A stretch of 64,000 nucleotides of DNA from Alcanivorax quisquiliarum (GTDB taxonomy: Bacteria; Pseudomonadota; Gammaproteobacteria; Pseudomonadales; Alcanivoracaceae), in contig NZ_JALKII010000001.1 in NCBI RefSeq assembly GCF_023051175.1, forward strand, positions 310,001 through 374,000, written 5' to 3'. A program made the position numbers and the translations under genes. Within the stretch, counting starts at the first letter, position 1; every line of letters starts with the position of its first letter. Below the pieces are notes generated by a model. That model had not been told where the DNA came from and made no database searches. It saw only the letters and a list, made by a program, of their open reading frames with translations. This document shows positions 8,876 through 17,053 of this stretch, in pieces.

Positions 8876-9783
8876 GTACTCTGCCCGCCCCCGCCCTGCC
8901 CGTTCAGCACACAGTCGAGGTAACGCCCGTAGGGCGTGCCGCGCAGCTGGTCCAGGCGCGTGAGCAATGTTTGCGCATTGATCCACCCGGCATTCCACGC
9001 TATCTCTTCGAGGCAAGCGATCTTCATGCCTTGCCTGTGCTCTACAGCCTGCACAAACATGCTGGCCTCCAGCAAACTGTCAGGCGTGCCCGCATCAAGC
9101 CACGTAAACCCGCGCCCCAACAGCTGCGCCTGCAAACGGCCTTGCTGACGATACACCTCCAGCACATCAATGATTTCACGCTCGCCCCGCGCCGAAGGGG
9201 CAATGCTTACTGCGACATCCACGACATCGGCGCTGAAGAAATAAAGCCCCGTCACCGCATATTGCGAAGCCGGATTCTGCGGCTTTTCCACCAGCCCCTG
9301 AACAGCGCCATCGGCGTCAAAGCTCACCACCCCGAAGCGACGCGGGTCGTGCACAGCGTGAGCGAACAATGTGGCTCCGGTGTTGGTGGCCCTCGCCTTC
9401 TGCAACATCGGCGTAAAAGCATGCCCGTAAAAAATATTATCGCCCAGCACCAGGGACACCGGGTCTGAACCGATGAAATCCCGGCCGATATGAAACGCTT
9501 CCGCAATGCCACCCGGTTGCTGCTGAATCGCGTAGCGAATATCCATGCCCAGATGATCGCCCTGCCCCAGCACCCGCTGATACGCTGGCAGATCGTCTTT
9601 CGTGGTGATCAGCAACACATCCCGGACACCCGCCAGCATCAGCACCGAGAGCGGGTAAAAAACCATCGGCTTGTCGTACACCGGCAACAGATGCTTCGAC
9701 ACCCCGAGCGTTACCGGCGCGAGGCGAGAACCCGTTCCCGCCGCCATGACGATGCCACGCAAGGGCCGCATGCCTGCGAGCAT
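8872..9783 (-). CDS. rfbA: Glucose-1-phosphate thymidylyltransferase
   Basis: A 303-residue nucleotidyltransferase making dTDP-glucose from glucose-1-phosphate and dTTP. It has the GxGxRLxPxT...K signature (AAGTGSRLAPVT, then SKHLLPVYDKPM), the metal-binding LVLGDNIFYG, and the family motifs EKPQNPASQYAVTGLYF and GFTWLDAGT. The start is coupled to the rfbB stop as TGATG behind a G-rich ribosome site; an ATG 12 bases further in (MRPLRGIVMAAG) is an alternative. It supplies the substrate for RfbB and then WecE. Confidence 0.95.
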   Translation of the reverse strand: MLAGMRPLRGIVMAAGTGSRLAPVTLGVSKHLLPVYDKPMVFYPLSVLMLAGVRDVLLITTKDDLPAYQRVLGQGDHLGMDIRYAIQQQPGGIAEAFHIGRDFIGSDPVSLVLGDNIFYGHAFTPMLQKARATNTGATLFAHAVHDPRRFGVVSFDADGAVQGLVEKPQNPASQYAVTGLYFFSADVVDVAVSIAPSARGEREIIDVLEVYRQQGRLQAQLLGRGFTWLDAGTPDSLLEASMFVQAVEHRQGMKIACLEEIAWNAGWINAQTLLTRLDQLRGTPYGRYLDCVLNGQGGGGQST

Positions 9784-10799
9784 CAGCGTCCCCCCCCAGG
9801 CTGGCGGCGATAGTATTCGATATAGAAACGCACCGTCTCTCGCAGCCCTTCATCAAAAGGCGTTGCGGCTTGCCAGCCCAACGCCTGGATCTTGCTGCTA
9901 TCCAGCCCATAACGCCAATCATGCCCAGGACGGTCGGCCACCTGCGCAATCAGTGTCGCGTGCCCACCAGCCGGTGCAGTGCTCGGGCTCATTTCGTCCA
10001 GTATCCTGCAAACCTGGTTGACCAGATCAAAGTTATTCCGGGGGTTGTCGGCGCCAATGTTGTAATGCTCCCCTGGGGAACCCTTCTCCAGCAGCAGCCA
10101 CAGCGCCCGCACATGATCTTCCACATGCAGCCAGTCGCGCACTTGCCGGCCGCTACCATACAGCGGAATGGGCTCCCCACGAAGCGCGTGGCGGATTACC
10201 ACCGGAATGAGCTTCTCAGGATACTGCCAAGGCCCGTAATTATTGGTGCAATGGGACACCAGCACCGGCACACCCCAGGTTCTGAACCAGGCATCGGCAA
10301 GGTGATCAGCGGCGGCCTTGCTGGCGGCATAGGGAGAACCGGGGCGGTAGGCATCGCCCTCCCGGGCCGGCGCGCCAGTGGGGCCGAGATCGCCGTAGAC
10401 TTCGTCCGTGGACACCTGCAGCATTCGAAAGTCGGCAGCCCGGGCAGGATGGCCGGCCAGCCAGCCACGCACCGCTTCAAGTACCGCGTGAGTGCCCTGA
10501 ACATTGTGCCGCAAGAAAGGTTCCGGGGACTGGATCGAACGATCGACATGGGTTTCGGCCGCCAGGTGCAACAAGGCGCGCGGCTGATACAAATCGAGCA
10601 ACGTGGCCAGCCCCGCCTGATCCGTGACATCGGCCTGCACGAAGGTATAGCGTGGCTGCGCCAGCCCTTTCAGCGCTACGGGCTGCGCCGCATAGGTGAG
10701 AGCATCGATGTTGATCACCCGCTCATCGGTATGCGCCAGCAGCCAATGCACAAGGTGCACCCCGATAAAGCCGCAACCGCCTGTCACCATCAATGTCAT
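9783..10799 (-). CDS. rfbB: dTDP-glucose 4,6-dehydratase
   Basis: A 338-residue extended short-chain dehydrogenase. NAD binding is by TGGCGFIG at residues 6-13. The catalytic motif is YAASK, with STDEVYGDLG as the family's Thr/Asp/Glu signature, followed by NNYGPWQYPEKLIP and DWLHVEDH. It makes dTDP-4-keto-6-deoxyglucose, the branch point of dTDP sugars. It is the first gene of rfbB-rfbA-wecE. No rfbC or rfbD is present, which fits an amino-sugar product rather than rhamnose. About 220 bases upstream separate it from the divergent nucleotidyltransferase pair. Confidence 0.95.
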   Translation of the reverse strand: MTLMVTGGCGFIGVHLVHWLLAHTDERVINIDALTYAAQPVALKGLAQPRYTFVQADVTDQAGLATLLDLYQPRALLHLAAETHVDRSIQSPEPFLRHNVQGTHAVLEAVRGWLAGHPARAADFRMLQVSTDEVYGDLGPTGAPAREGDAYRPGSPYAASKAAADHLADAWFRTWGVPVLVSHCTNNYGPWQYPEKLIPVVIRHALRGEPIPLYGSGRQVRDWLHVEDHVRALWLLLEKGSPGEHYNIGADNPRNNFDLVNQVCRILDEMSPSTAPAGGHATLIAQVADRPGHDWRYGLDSSKIQALGWQAATPFDEGLRETVRFYIEYYRRQPGGGR

Positions 10800-11019
10800 G
10801 TTGTCCAGCCCTACTGCCGACCTGTCCCGGCCAGCGCAAAAGGAGCATTGTAGTCGGGGTTAAGCCAAGGCGCGACTGGCCATATCCCATGATCCAAAAG
10901 TATTTTCAGGGGAGCTTGCAGCGGGCCCGGCGGCCATCGCTCATGGGAGAGATTTGTAGCCCCCCTGCTGAAGTTTGTTATGCTTCACTGCACGGCCAAG
11001 GCGGAAAGAGGTGTCACGC

Positions 11020-11373
11020 GTGCAACCGGATATATTCAAGAAGGTTGTCAGCCGCCTTGAAGAAGCCATCCGGCAGGAGAAAAACGACTTCATACGGGAC
11101 TCTGTCATCCAGCGCTTCGAGTTCAGTATTGAACTGGCGTGGAAAACCGCCAAAAAATCCATGGGGGTCACCACAGCGGCCCCAAAGATGTAGTCCGTGA
11201 AATAGCCCAGAGCCGCTATATCGATGACGTGCAGCTTTGGCTGGAGGCAATCGACATGCGCAACCTGTCCTCGCACACCTATTAAGGAGCACCTGGCCGA
11301 GAAGGTGTACGGCTTTGCCTGTGCCTTCCTGCCCAGCCTGCACGCCCTCATTGCACGCCTGGAAAGCAAATGA
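11020..11373 (+). pseudogene. HI0074-type nucleotidyltransferase-binding protein, broken by two frameshifts
   Basis: The first segment (SRLEEAIRQEKNDFIRDS, then VIQRFEFSIELAWKTAKK) is typical of the HI0074 family, helical partners of small nucleotidyltransferases. Frame is lost near 11180: the adjacent frame continues with PKDVVREIAQSRYIDD and MRNLSSHTY to about 11280. An extra T before aaggagcac then returns reading to the first frame (KEHLAEKVYGFACAFLPSLH) up to a stop that overlaps the next start as ATGA. A premature stop at 11191 ends the readable product after about 57 residues. The GTG start sits behind AGAGGTG. Sequencing error could mimic this, but two shifts are needed. Confidence 0.75.
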
Positions 11374-11711
11374 AGTTCGACCTCACCCCTCATGAATACG
11401 ACTACATCACCGAGCACCTTGTTGCCCCGCTGGCAGCCCAGGGGGCTGAGGTCTTCTGCTACGGCTCCCGGGCCAGAGGCGATCACCATCGCTTCTCCGA
11501 TCTTGACCTGATGATTGAGGGGAATGGGAACTATTCCAGGCTCTTGAGCCAACTGCAAGAACAGCTGTCCGAAAGCAACTTTCCCTACAAGGTCGACCTG
11601 GTTGAATTCAGAGACTTTGCGGAGAGTTACAAGCCCGGGAATCACCGGGACCGGGGGCGCTGGCTCCACCCCAGCCCTGGTGACAGCCTGGAGCCAGGCG
11701 GTCCGGAATGA
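11370..11711 (+). CDS. MNT-type nucleotidyltransferase domain protein (HI0073-like)
   Basis: A 113-residue minimal nucleotidyltransferase. The active-site motif is GSRARGDHHRFSDLDLMI (about residues 34-51), with the two aspartates of SDLDL as metal ligands. VDLVEFRDFAESYKPG near the end is also family-typical. It overlaps the broken HI0074-type gene by ATGA, the usual pair layout; such pairs are related to MNT/HEPN modules. The tail after SYKPG runs about 20 residues longer than I expect for the family, so the original stop may be lost. With its partner frameshifted, the module may be decaying. Confidence 0.75.
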   Translation: MKFDLTPHEYDYITEHLVAPLAAQGAEVFCYGSRARGDHHRFSDLDLMIEGNGNYSRLLSQLQEQLSESNFPYKVDLVEFRDFAESYKPGNHRDRGRWLHPSPGDSLEPGGPE

Positions 11712-11837
11712 AGTAGAGGCCTGGCATCGCTCTGCCCCCCCTCCCGTCTCGCGGGGCATTCAGGTAAAATCAGCCCAAGTATTTGAGTGGATCTGCGAGA
11801 TGCATCTGAAACCGAACACAGCAGAACCTGAAGAAGC

Positions 11838-12815
11838 GTGATTCCCGCCATGTTCCCTCGTAGCAGCACGGAGCTCCATGCCCTTGACGAGATCTCCGGC
11901 CTTGATCTAAGTGCTCTGACTATTTTCACGCGCTACCGGGGCCACCCTCAACTCAGCCATTCCGACCACCAAAGCCTTTTTCGGCACGAATTGGTTTCTG
12001 CCGTTGAAATCGGCGGCGTCTGCACTACCCTAAGCAACGAACATGGGGTGATCGCGGCTTGCGCCATCAAGCCGCTTGGCTGGGACTCCCAGCACTTTGG
12101 CTTACCCATGGCAAGGCTGAGCCTGGCTGCATCTCCAGCATGCCCCCCAACTGCCTTGGGGGGCTTTCTCCGAGACACCTTTCATGTCGCAAAGCAGAAG
12201 ATTCCCAGCCTGCATGTATCCTGTGAAGTGGATATCGATGACTATCCCTGCCTAAATGCGCTGATCGACCTGGGTGCAGAGATTCTGGACGTCAAACGGG
12301 AATACCGCTGGACATCACTGAAAGGCATTAAGCCCCCCAAGTTTCTGACCCGCGTGCGCGACTACCGCCCGGAAGACAAGCCGGCGGTCATGCAACTGCT
12401 GGATAAAGTCCATTTTGAAAGCCGTTTTTCCCGCGACCCACAGCTAGACCAACAGAAAGCCGCCGACCTTTACCGCCTGTGGCTGGGGAAGCTGCTTGAT
12501 GCGCCGGAAAGCGATAGAATCGCCTTGGTAATGGAAAGAGATGGCCGCGTACAAGCCTGCGGAGCCATAGAAAAGCAGGATCTGGGTTGCGCCGGAGTGG
12601 CCATACAGCTGATGAATAATGGGATTTATCTTTCATCCCCAGCTGCTACCGGCAGCTATTATCCCATAATTTACACACTGGCCGAGCGCTCACTGATCCA
12701 TTTCAGCAGTGTACAAACTTGTGTTTCGCTGAATAACCATGCAGCGAGCCGGGTACTGGAGAAGATGGGTGTAGGCGCAGAATCTAGCCGATATGCCCTG
12801 CGGCTTTATCACTAA
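11838..12815 (+). CDS. GNAT N-acetyltransferase, WecD-like
   Basis: A 325-residue protein resembling dTDP-fucosamine acetyltransferase (WecD) but longer. The N-terminal half contains KPLGWDSQHFGLPMARL, matching the short FFG segment near the WecD start. The C-terminal half is a GNAT fold with HFESRFSRDPQLDQ and the ending CVSLNNHAASRVLEKMG. With RfbB, RfbA and WecE encoded close by on the opposite strand, it would complete dTDP-Fuc4NAc by acetylating the 4-amino group; this is inference from context. The GTG start follows GAAGAAG; an ATG 12 bases downstream is an alternative. Confidence 0.7.
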   Translation: MIPAMFPRSSTELHALDEISGLDLSALTIFTRYRGHPQLSHSDHQSLFRHELVSAVEIGGVCTTLSNEHGVIAACAIKPLGWDSQHFGLPMARLSLAASPACPPTALGGFLRDTFHVAKQKIPSLHVSCEVDIDDYPCLNALIDLGAEILDVKREYRWTSLKGIKPPKFLTRVRDYRPEDKPAVMQLLDKVHFESRFSRDPQLDQQKAADLYRLWLGKLLDAPESDRIALVMERDGRVQACGAIEKQDLGCAGVAIQLMNNGIYLSSPAATGSYYPIIYTLAERSLIHFSSVQTCVSLNNHAASRVLEKMGVGAESSRYALRLYH

Positions 12816-12831
12816 AAACTATCAATTAGCC

Positions 12832-13413
12832 ATGTTTATCGACACAGAAACCCTGCCATTTCTCAAAAATATAGCAAACAGTTCCAATGACATTTACGAG
12901 GAGCTGGTATCGGTGCTATCAAAAGAGCCTGAAGCTCACAAAGCCATTCATGGAGAGATGGTTATGGATTTCCCCTCAAACCAGTGGGCGTGGGAGAGCG
13001 GAATCAATAGGGAGCGGGTTGGATACGATCTCCGTGACGGCAATTTCTCCATGTACGCCATTTATAAAAAAACAGGGAACGAAGTAACCCTTGACCGAAC
13101 AAGCTTGTTCCCCAAGACAATGTCTCTCCTTTCTTCATTCGATAATCCCCACTACATTGCCTTTAATTTCCTACACCCTGGCTCCCACCTTAAGCCCCAT
13201 TCGCATATACGAAAACACTATGTCTACCATCTACTTCTTCAGAACCTGACAGATGGCAATTGTGAAATGATTTGCGGCAAGGAAAGAAAATATTTGAAAG
13301 CCGCTGGTGACCACCTTATGTTTGATTACAGTCAGATTCATGAGACTTTTCATCGTGCATCAAATGTAAGAATCAATCTGATGGTGGATTTTTTACCAGA
13401 GAGTCGCCTTTAA
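12832..13413 (+). CDS. Aspartyl/asparaginyl beta-hydroxylase-like dioxygenase
   Basis: A 193-residue Fe(II)/2-oxoglutarate-type domain protein. The core reads LHPGSHLKPHSHIRKH, then YHLLLQNL, then AAGDHLMFDYSQIHETFH, giving the two-histidine pattern and the FD...HE segment of the Asp/Asn hydroxylase (LpxO/AspH) family. Its location among sugar genes suggests hydroxylation of a glycan or lipid component, but the substrate is not evident. The stop overlaps the next start (TAATG), so it is co-translated with the dehydratase. Base composition is AT-richer than the flanking core genes, which suggests transfer. The ribosome site is weak. Confidence 0.75.
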   Translation: MFIDTETLPFLKNIANSSNDIYEELVSVLSKEPEAHKAIHGEMVMDFPSNQWAWESGINRERVGYDLRDGNFSMYAIYKKTGNEVTLDRTSLFPKTMSLLSSFDNPHYIAFNFLHPGSHLKPHSHIRKHYVYHLLLQNLTDGNCEMICGKERKYLKAAGDHLMFDYSQIHETFHRASNVRINLMVDFLPESRL

Positions 13414-14396
13414 TGCAAAATTCAACCGTACTCGTCACAGGTGGTTCAGGCCTAATCGGCACTCACCTCATCAAGAGTCTTATTTCCGAAGGTTCAATCG
13501 TAATCAGCCTGGCCAGAAGTTACCCGCTTCAAACACTCGGCATTGTCCCAGAATACCCCGGCGCATGCTTCCAGATTGAAGGCGATATCCGCAACCAGGC
13601 ACTACTCGAAGAAATCTTTGCCAACCACCAACCAACACATCTAGTACACTTGGCAGCCCAACCTATTGTTGGTAGCGCCCTTGAGAATGCTGAGCCCACC
13701 TTCGACATCAATATTCGCGGCACCTGGCTCTTGCTGGAAGCAGCACGCAAATATGGCAAGCTCCGGTCCATCGTCATCGCTTCGTCAGACAAAGCCTACG
13801 GTCAACAAAACACCCTGCCCTACCGGGAGAATTTTGAACTCAAAGCCAAATACCCCTACGACGTTAGCAAACAGGCCACAGAGCAGCTAGCCATGAGCTA
13901 CTACCACACCCACGGCCTGCCTATCAGTATCACCCGCTGCGGCAATACCTTCGGTGCTTATGACCTGAACTTTAGTCGCATCGTGCCCGGCACCATTCTT
14001 TCCTGTCTGAAAAACGAAGATATCATTATCCGCAGCTCTGGGCGGCTTCAGCGCTGCTATGTCTATGCAGAGGATGTTGCAGATGCTTACCTGAGACTAC
14101 TCACTGCGCCGCAAGAAAGAGTGGCCGGACAAGCCTTCAACGTCGGCAACCCCACCGCTACTTCCGTGATCGATATAGTCAAAAACATTCAGCAAACCAT
14201 ACCGGAAAGCCAGTCCCGGATCGTCATCCAGAATCAGGTCTTCGGCGAAATCGAGCACCAATCACTGGATTCCAGCAAGATTGCCAGCATCCTGGGCTGG
14301 CAACCTAGAAGCCCTTTGTATCAGGCACTAGAAAAAACGGTTGCCTGGTACCGCTCATACCGGTGCATGCAGAGCCAACCACCCAGGAAGCCGTAA
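13413..14396 (+). CDS. NAD-dependent sugar epimerase/dehydratase, CDP-glucose 4,6-dehydratase-like
   Basis: A 327-residue extended SDR. NAD binding is TGGSGLIG near the start. The family signature SSDKAYGQQ and the catalytic YDVSK fit the CDP-glucose/GDP-mannose dehydratase group rather than UDP-galactose epimerases. A cytidylyltransferase of RfbF type is encoded at about 16.3-17.1 kb, which supports a CDP-sugar route. The last nine residues (MQSQPPRKP) run into the remnant of an unrelated HTH gene read in another frame, so the natural C-terminus may have been replaced. Translationally coupled to the dioxygenase upstream. Confidence 0.8.
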   Translation: MQNSTVLVTGGSGLIGTHLIKSLISEGSIVISLARSYPLQTLGIVPEYPGACFQIEGDIRNQALLEEIFANHQPTHLVHLAAQPIVGSALENAEPTFDINIRGTWLLLEAARKYGKLRSIVIASSDKAYGQQNTLPYRENFELKAKYPYDVSKQATEQLAMSYYHTHGLPISITRCGNTFGAYDLNFSRIVPGTILSCLKNEDIIIRSSGRLQRCYVYAEDVADAYLRLLTAPQERVAGQAFNVGNPTATSVIDIVKNIQQTIPESQSRIVIQNQVFGEIEHQSLDSSKIASILGWQPRSPLYQALEKTVAWYRSYRCMQSQPPRKP

Positions 14397-14585
14397 ACCT
14401 ATTGAATGTTTCCCGCCCGCATCTGGCGAAACTACTGGAGGAAGGCTCTCTGCCCTATACCAAGACAGACACACATAGGCGCATCCGCTTTCATACCTTG
14501 ATACACTACAAAAAAACGCACCAGGGAAAGTAAAGACGCCCTGCAAGCCCTGCTGATCAAGCTCAGATACGACATAGGGTACTAA
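14363..14585 (+). pseudogene. Excisionase-type HTH (antitoxin-like) gene remnant
   Basis: In a frame different from the dehydratase, the DNA reads EPTTQEAVNLLNVSRPHLAK, then LLEEGSLPYTKTDTHRRIRF and HTLIHYKK. This is the excisionase-family helix-turn-helix seen in antitoxin partners of PIN toxins. It meets a stop at 14531; one frame over, KDALQALLIK continues to IGY and a stop, like the usual family ending in LGY. So the 5' end is missing, one frameshift is present, and the 3' end is kept. No toxin gene follows. The fragment overlaps the last codons of the dehydratase. Confidence 0.65.
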
Positions 14586-14589
14586 TGCG

Positions 14590-15474
14590 ATGTACTATAA
14601 AGCCCCGGTCCTGCTTTTCACCTACAGGAAGCCGCAATTCCTAGAAGAGATCTTCCAGGCTATCAAGCAATACTCACCTCCTCGGTTGTACATTGCCAGC
14701 AATCTGCATGCCTGCGAGGAAGAAAGAGCTGTTGTTGAATCAATAAGAAGAACCATAAGAAAGTGGGAACTACCCGGTGAAATATTACTCCTGTGCCAAG
14801 ATAAACACCTGCTCATCAATGAGTCTATCCATAGCGGCCTTGATCATGTATTCAGCATTGAAGAAGCGGCTATTATTCTGGAGGACGATACTGTGCCCTC
14901 AGCATCGTTTTTCTCTTTCTGTAACACAATGCTTGGGCATCACTGGAACAGCCCCGAGATTGGCAGCATCGTGGGCTGTAATCTTGGCGCTATAGATGAT
15001 GACCAGGCAGCCTACCAGGTGCCTTTTGCCATTTTCTACTGGGGGTGGGCTACATGGGCAAAGACATGGCAAGCCCTGCGGGACACACCACTGCCCTTTG
15101 GGCAACACGACAACGGTGTGGTGGATAAACTGCAAGACCCTAACAGCATATTGATTCCTTTCCTCCAGCGATTGGATGATCGCTGTACCTGGGATGTACG
15201 CTGGGGATGGCAGCAAACATTACATGGCCTACACACAGTTTTGCCTGGAAAGAATATGGTTACCAATAAGGGATTTGTGCTGGAGGGATCCTATATTCGT
15301 TTCACTGACTCGGCACTCAACAGCTTGCCCTGCAATGACATGAACACCGAAGCATTAAAGCGAGTAATGCACGCCGAACATTCTGCCTGCTACGAACAAC
15401 GCACGGCGGCGATGCTGACAGAAATTCTGCTATCCCGTAGCGAGCTGGATTACTACGCCAGTCTTGCCAACTAA
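14590..15474 (+). CDS. Glycosyltransferase, GT2-like (HlpA-type)
   Basis: A 294-residue soluble protein with VLLFTYRKPQFLEEIFQAI at the start and an acidic metal-binding motif LEDDTVPSASFF near residue 97. The segment FYWGWATWAKTW is typical of the HlpA-like glycosyltransferase group. It probably transfers a sugar in surface-glycan assembly; donor and acceptor are unknown. It follows the HTH remnant and is convergent with the next gene, their 3' ends overlapping by 4 bases. Composition is AT-richer than core genes. Confidence 0.75.
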   Translation: MYYKAPVLLFTYRKPQFLEEIFQAIKQYSPPRLYIASNLHACEEERAVVESIRRTIRKWELPGEILLLCQDKHLLINESIHSGLDHVFSIEEAAIILEDDTVPSASFFSFCNTMLGHHWNSPEIGSIVGCNLGAIDDDQAAYQVPFAIFYWGWATWAKTWQALRDTPLPFGQHDNGVVDKLQDPNSILIPFLQRLDDRCTWDVRWGWQQTLHGLHTVLPGKNMVTNKGFVLEGSYIRFTDSALNSLPCNDMNTEALKRVMHAEHSACYEQRTAAMLTEILLSRSELDYYASLAN

Positions 15475-16346
15475 TCCTGAGAGCGGATGGTTTTAACAAT
15501 CCTCAAGCCTTGCCCCGGCCTGTGCAGCGAACGGCATCGGCGGGCCAATATGCTGGCCCCCAGCAACAGCACTGCCGCGATGCCCAGCCCCAACACCGCC
15601 ATGTTCCATCCTCTTTCGTTAAGCAGCATAGCCAGAGACATCAGCGCCAGGCTGAACACCAGCAAGCCCCGAGGAAGATGTAAGGAGTACCAAGCCGAGC
15701 GTGCCGCAAAGCACAGTAGTCGGGGCAGCGTATAGGACGAGGCGTTGTACTTTCGGGAGTGATGCGGGGTATCGACAAGGCTGGCGCCGGGTGCTGACCA
15801 GGAAAAAGCTTCATCAATACTGAAAATCCGTTCGCTGTCAGACCTGACCTGGACATCGAAAAACGTTCGCTCCAGCGCACGAAACGATGACGCTTGCGGC
15901 AACGATGTGCCCAAAGGCGCGACCAGCAGACGGCGCATGGTGCCCAGGGCGCGCCGGAACACACCGTGACCGTTACGATTGCTGGCATACACCAGCGGAT
16001 AGTCTCCATGGGTCAAGGCGCTGAGCAACGCAGGAATCGATTCGGGCGGATGCTGCAGGTCGGCGTCCAGCGTGACCAGATAATCGCCGCAAGCCAGCAG
16101 CAAGCCCTGAAGAGTCGCCAGTGACTGGCCGTGATTGCGGTTCAGCCGCACCAGTGTCATATCCAGTTCGGGCATGGCGGCGAGCAATGCTTCTTCGCGC
16201 ACCCAGATCTCTTCGCGAGAACCATCATCAACGAGGAGGACTTCCAGTGCCCAGGATTGCCGGTGAGCGGTTGCCTGCAAGCGTGCCAGCAGCTCGGGCA
16301 AGGCATCGGCGTCATTGAAAACCGGAATGATGACAGACACCTTCAT
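15471..16346 (-). CDS. GT2 glycosyltransferase with C-terminal membrane helices (polyprenyl-phosphate type)
   Basis: A 291-residue protein. The GT-A domain opens VSVIIPVFNDADALPELL, with LVDDGSREE and the metal-binding LDADLQHPPE. Two hydrophobic helices near residues 225-265 anchor it. The layout matches DPM1/ArnC enzymes that load a sugar onto undecaprenyl phosphate, although only two helices are seen. It is the last gene of a minus-strand operon; its start overlaps the cytidylyltransferase stop as ATGA. The likely role is making a lipid-linked sugar for export; the sugar is unknown. Confidence 0.8.
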   Translation of the reverse strand: MKVSVIIPVFNDADALPELLARLQATAHRQSWALEVLLVDDGSREEIWVREEALLAAMPELDMTLVRLNRNHGQSLATLQGLLLACGDYLVTLDADLQHPPESIPALLSALTHGDYPLVYASNRNGHGVFRRALGTMRRLLVAPLGTSLPQASSFRALERTFFDVQVRSDSERIFSIDEAFSWSAPGASLVDTPHHSRKYNASSYTLPRLLCFAARSAWYSLHLPRGLLVFSLALMSLAMLLNERGWNMAVLGLGIAAVLLLGASILARRCRSLHRPGQGLRIVKTIRSQD

Positions 16347-17053
16347 GCCGACGAGTCCGGTCTGCCCTGTTCGAATGGCAAAGGGGAGCTGTCGAGTTCC
16401 ACGTAATCCTTGTAGGTATCGAGACTTTTCCAGAAACCGTCGTGCAGGTACGCGCCCAGCCGACCTTGTGCGGCCAGCTCGGGCAGCGTCTGATGTTCGA
16501 AATCCGTGTCGTGGCCCAGCGTCGCGAGCACCTCACGATTCAGCACAAAAAAGCCGCCGTTGGTGCGCTGGGTCATGCGGGGCTTTTCCACAAAGGATTG
16601 CACATCGCCCCGTGGGCCGAGTTCCAGCAGGCCGAACGGCAGCCGGGGCTGTACGGCGGTCAGGGTAACGGCCTTGCCGCTGTCGCGATGTCGTGCACAC
16701 AGTGCCGCAATATCGACATCGGCGATGCCGTCACCGTACGTCACCAGTACTTGATCGTCCTCGTCCAGCATCACCGCGGCCTGGGCAATCCGGGCCCCCG
16801 TCGGTGTTTCAGCGCCGGTTTGCAGTACCTGGATATCGGCGCCCGGCACCGATCCGGAACTGGCAAAGGCGCGGAACGCGGCTTCATGGTGCCCCACCAG
16901 CAGGATAAATGACGACACACCATAACGCTGATAATGGGCGATGATGTGTGCCAGTATCGGTTGGCCATGCACGGTAATCAGCGGCTTGGGCGTGGCATCC
17001 AGATTGCCGTGCAACCGCAGTGCATGACCACCGCACAGAATGACGGCCTTCAT
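16343..17053 (-). CDS. Sugar-1-phosphate nucleotidyltransferase, glucose-1-phosphate cytidylyltransferase-like
   Basis: A 236-residue nucleotidyltransferase starting MKAVILCGGHALRL, with TPKPLITVHGQPI. The segments LVTYGDGIADVDIAAL, SFVEKP, NGGFFVLNREV and GFWKSLDT follow the order seen in RfbF. It would make CDP-glucose or a related activated sugar, feeding the CDP-glucose-dehydratase-like enzyme encoded at 13.4-14.4 kb. A manno-type nucleotidyltransferase is the alternative. ATGA overlaps on both sides show tight coupling with the flavoprotein upstream and the GT2 downstream. Confidence 0.78.
   Translation of the reverse strand: MKAVILCGGHALRLHGNLDATPKPLITVHGQPILAHIIAHYQRYGVSSFILLVGHHEAAFRAFASSGSVPGADIQVLQTGAETPTGARIAQAAVMLDEDDQVLVTYGDGIADVDIAALCARHRDSGKAVTLTAVQPRLPFGLLELGPRGDVQSFVEKPRMTQRTNGGFFVLNREVLATLGHDTDFEHQTLPELAAQGRLGAYLHDGFWKSLDTYKDYVELDSSPLPFEQGRPDSSA

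Noticed and set aside
13413-14396. GalE-type UDP-glucose 4-epimerase
   Set aside because: SSDKAYG and the residues around YDVSK fit the CDP-glucose/GDP-mannose dehydratase group better, and a cytidylyltransferase gene is close by.
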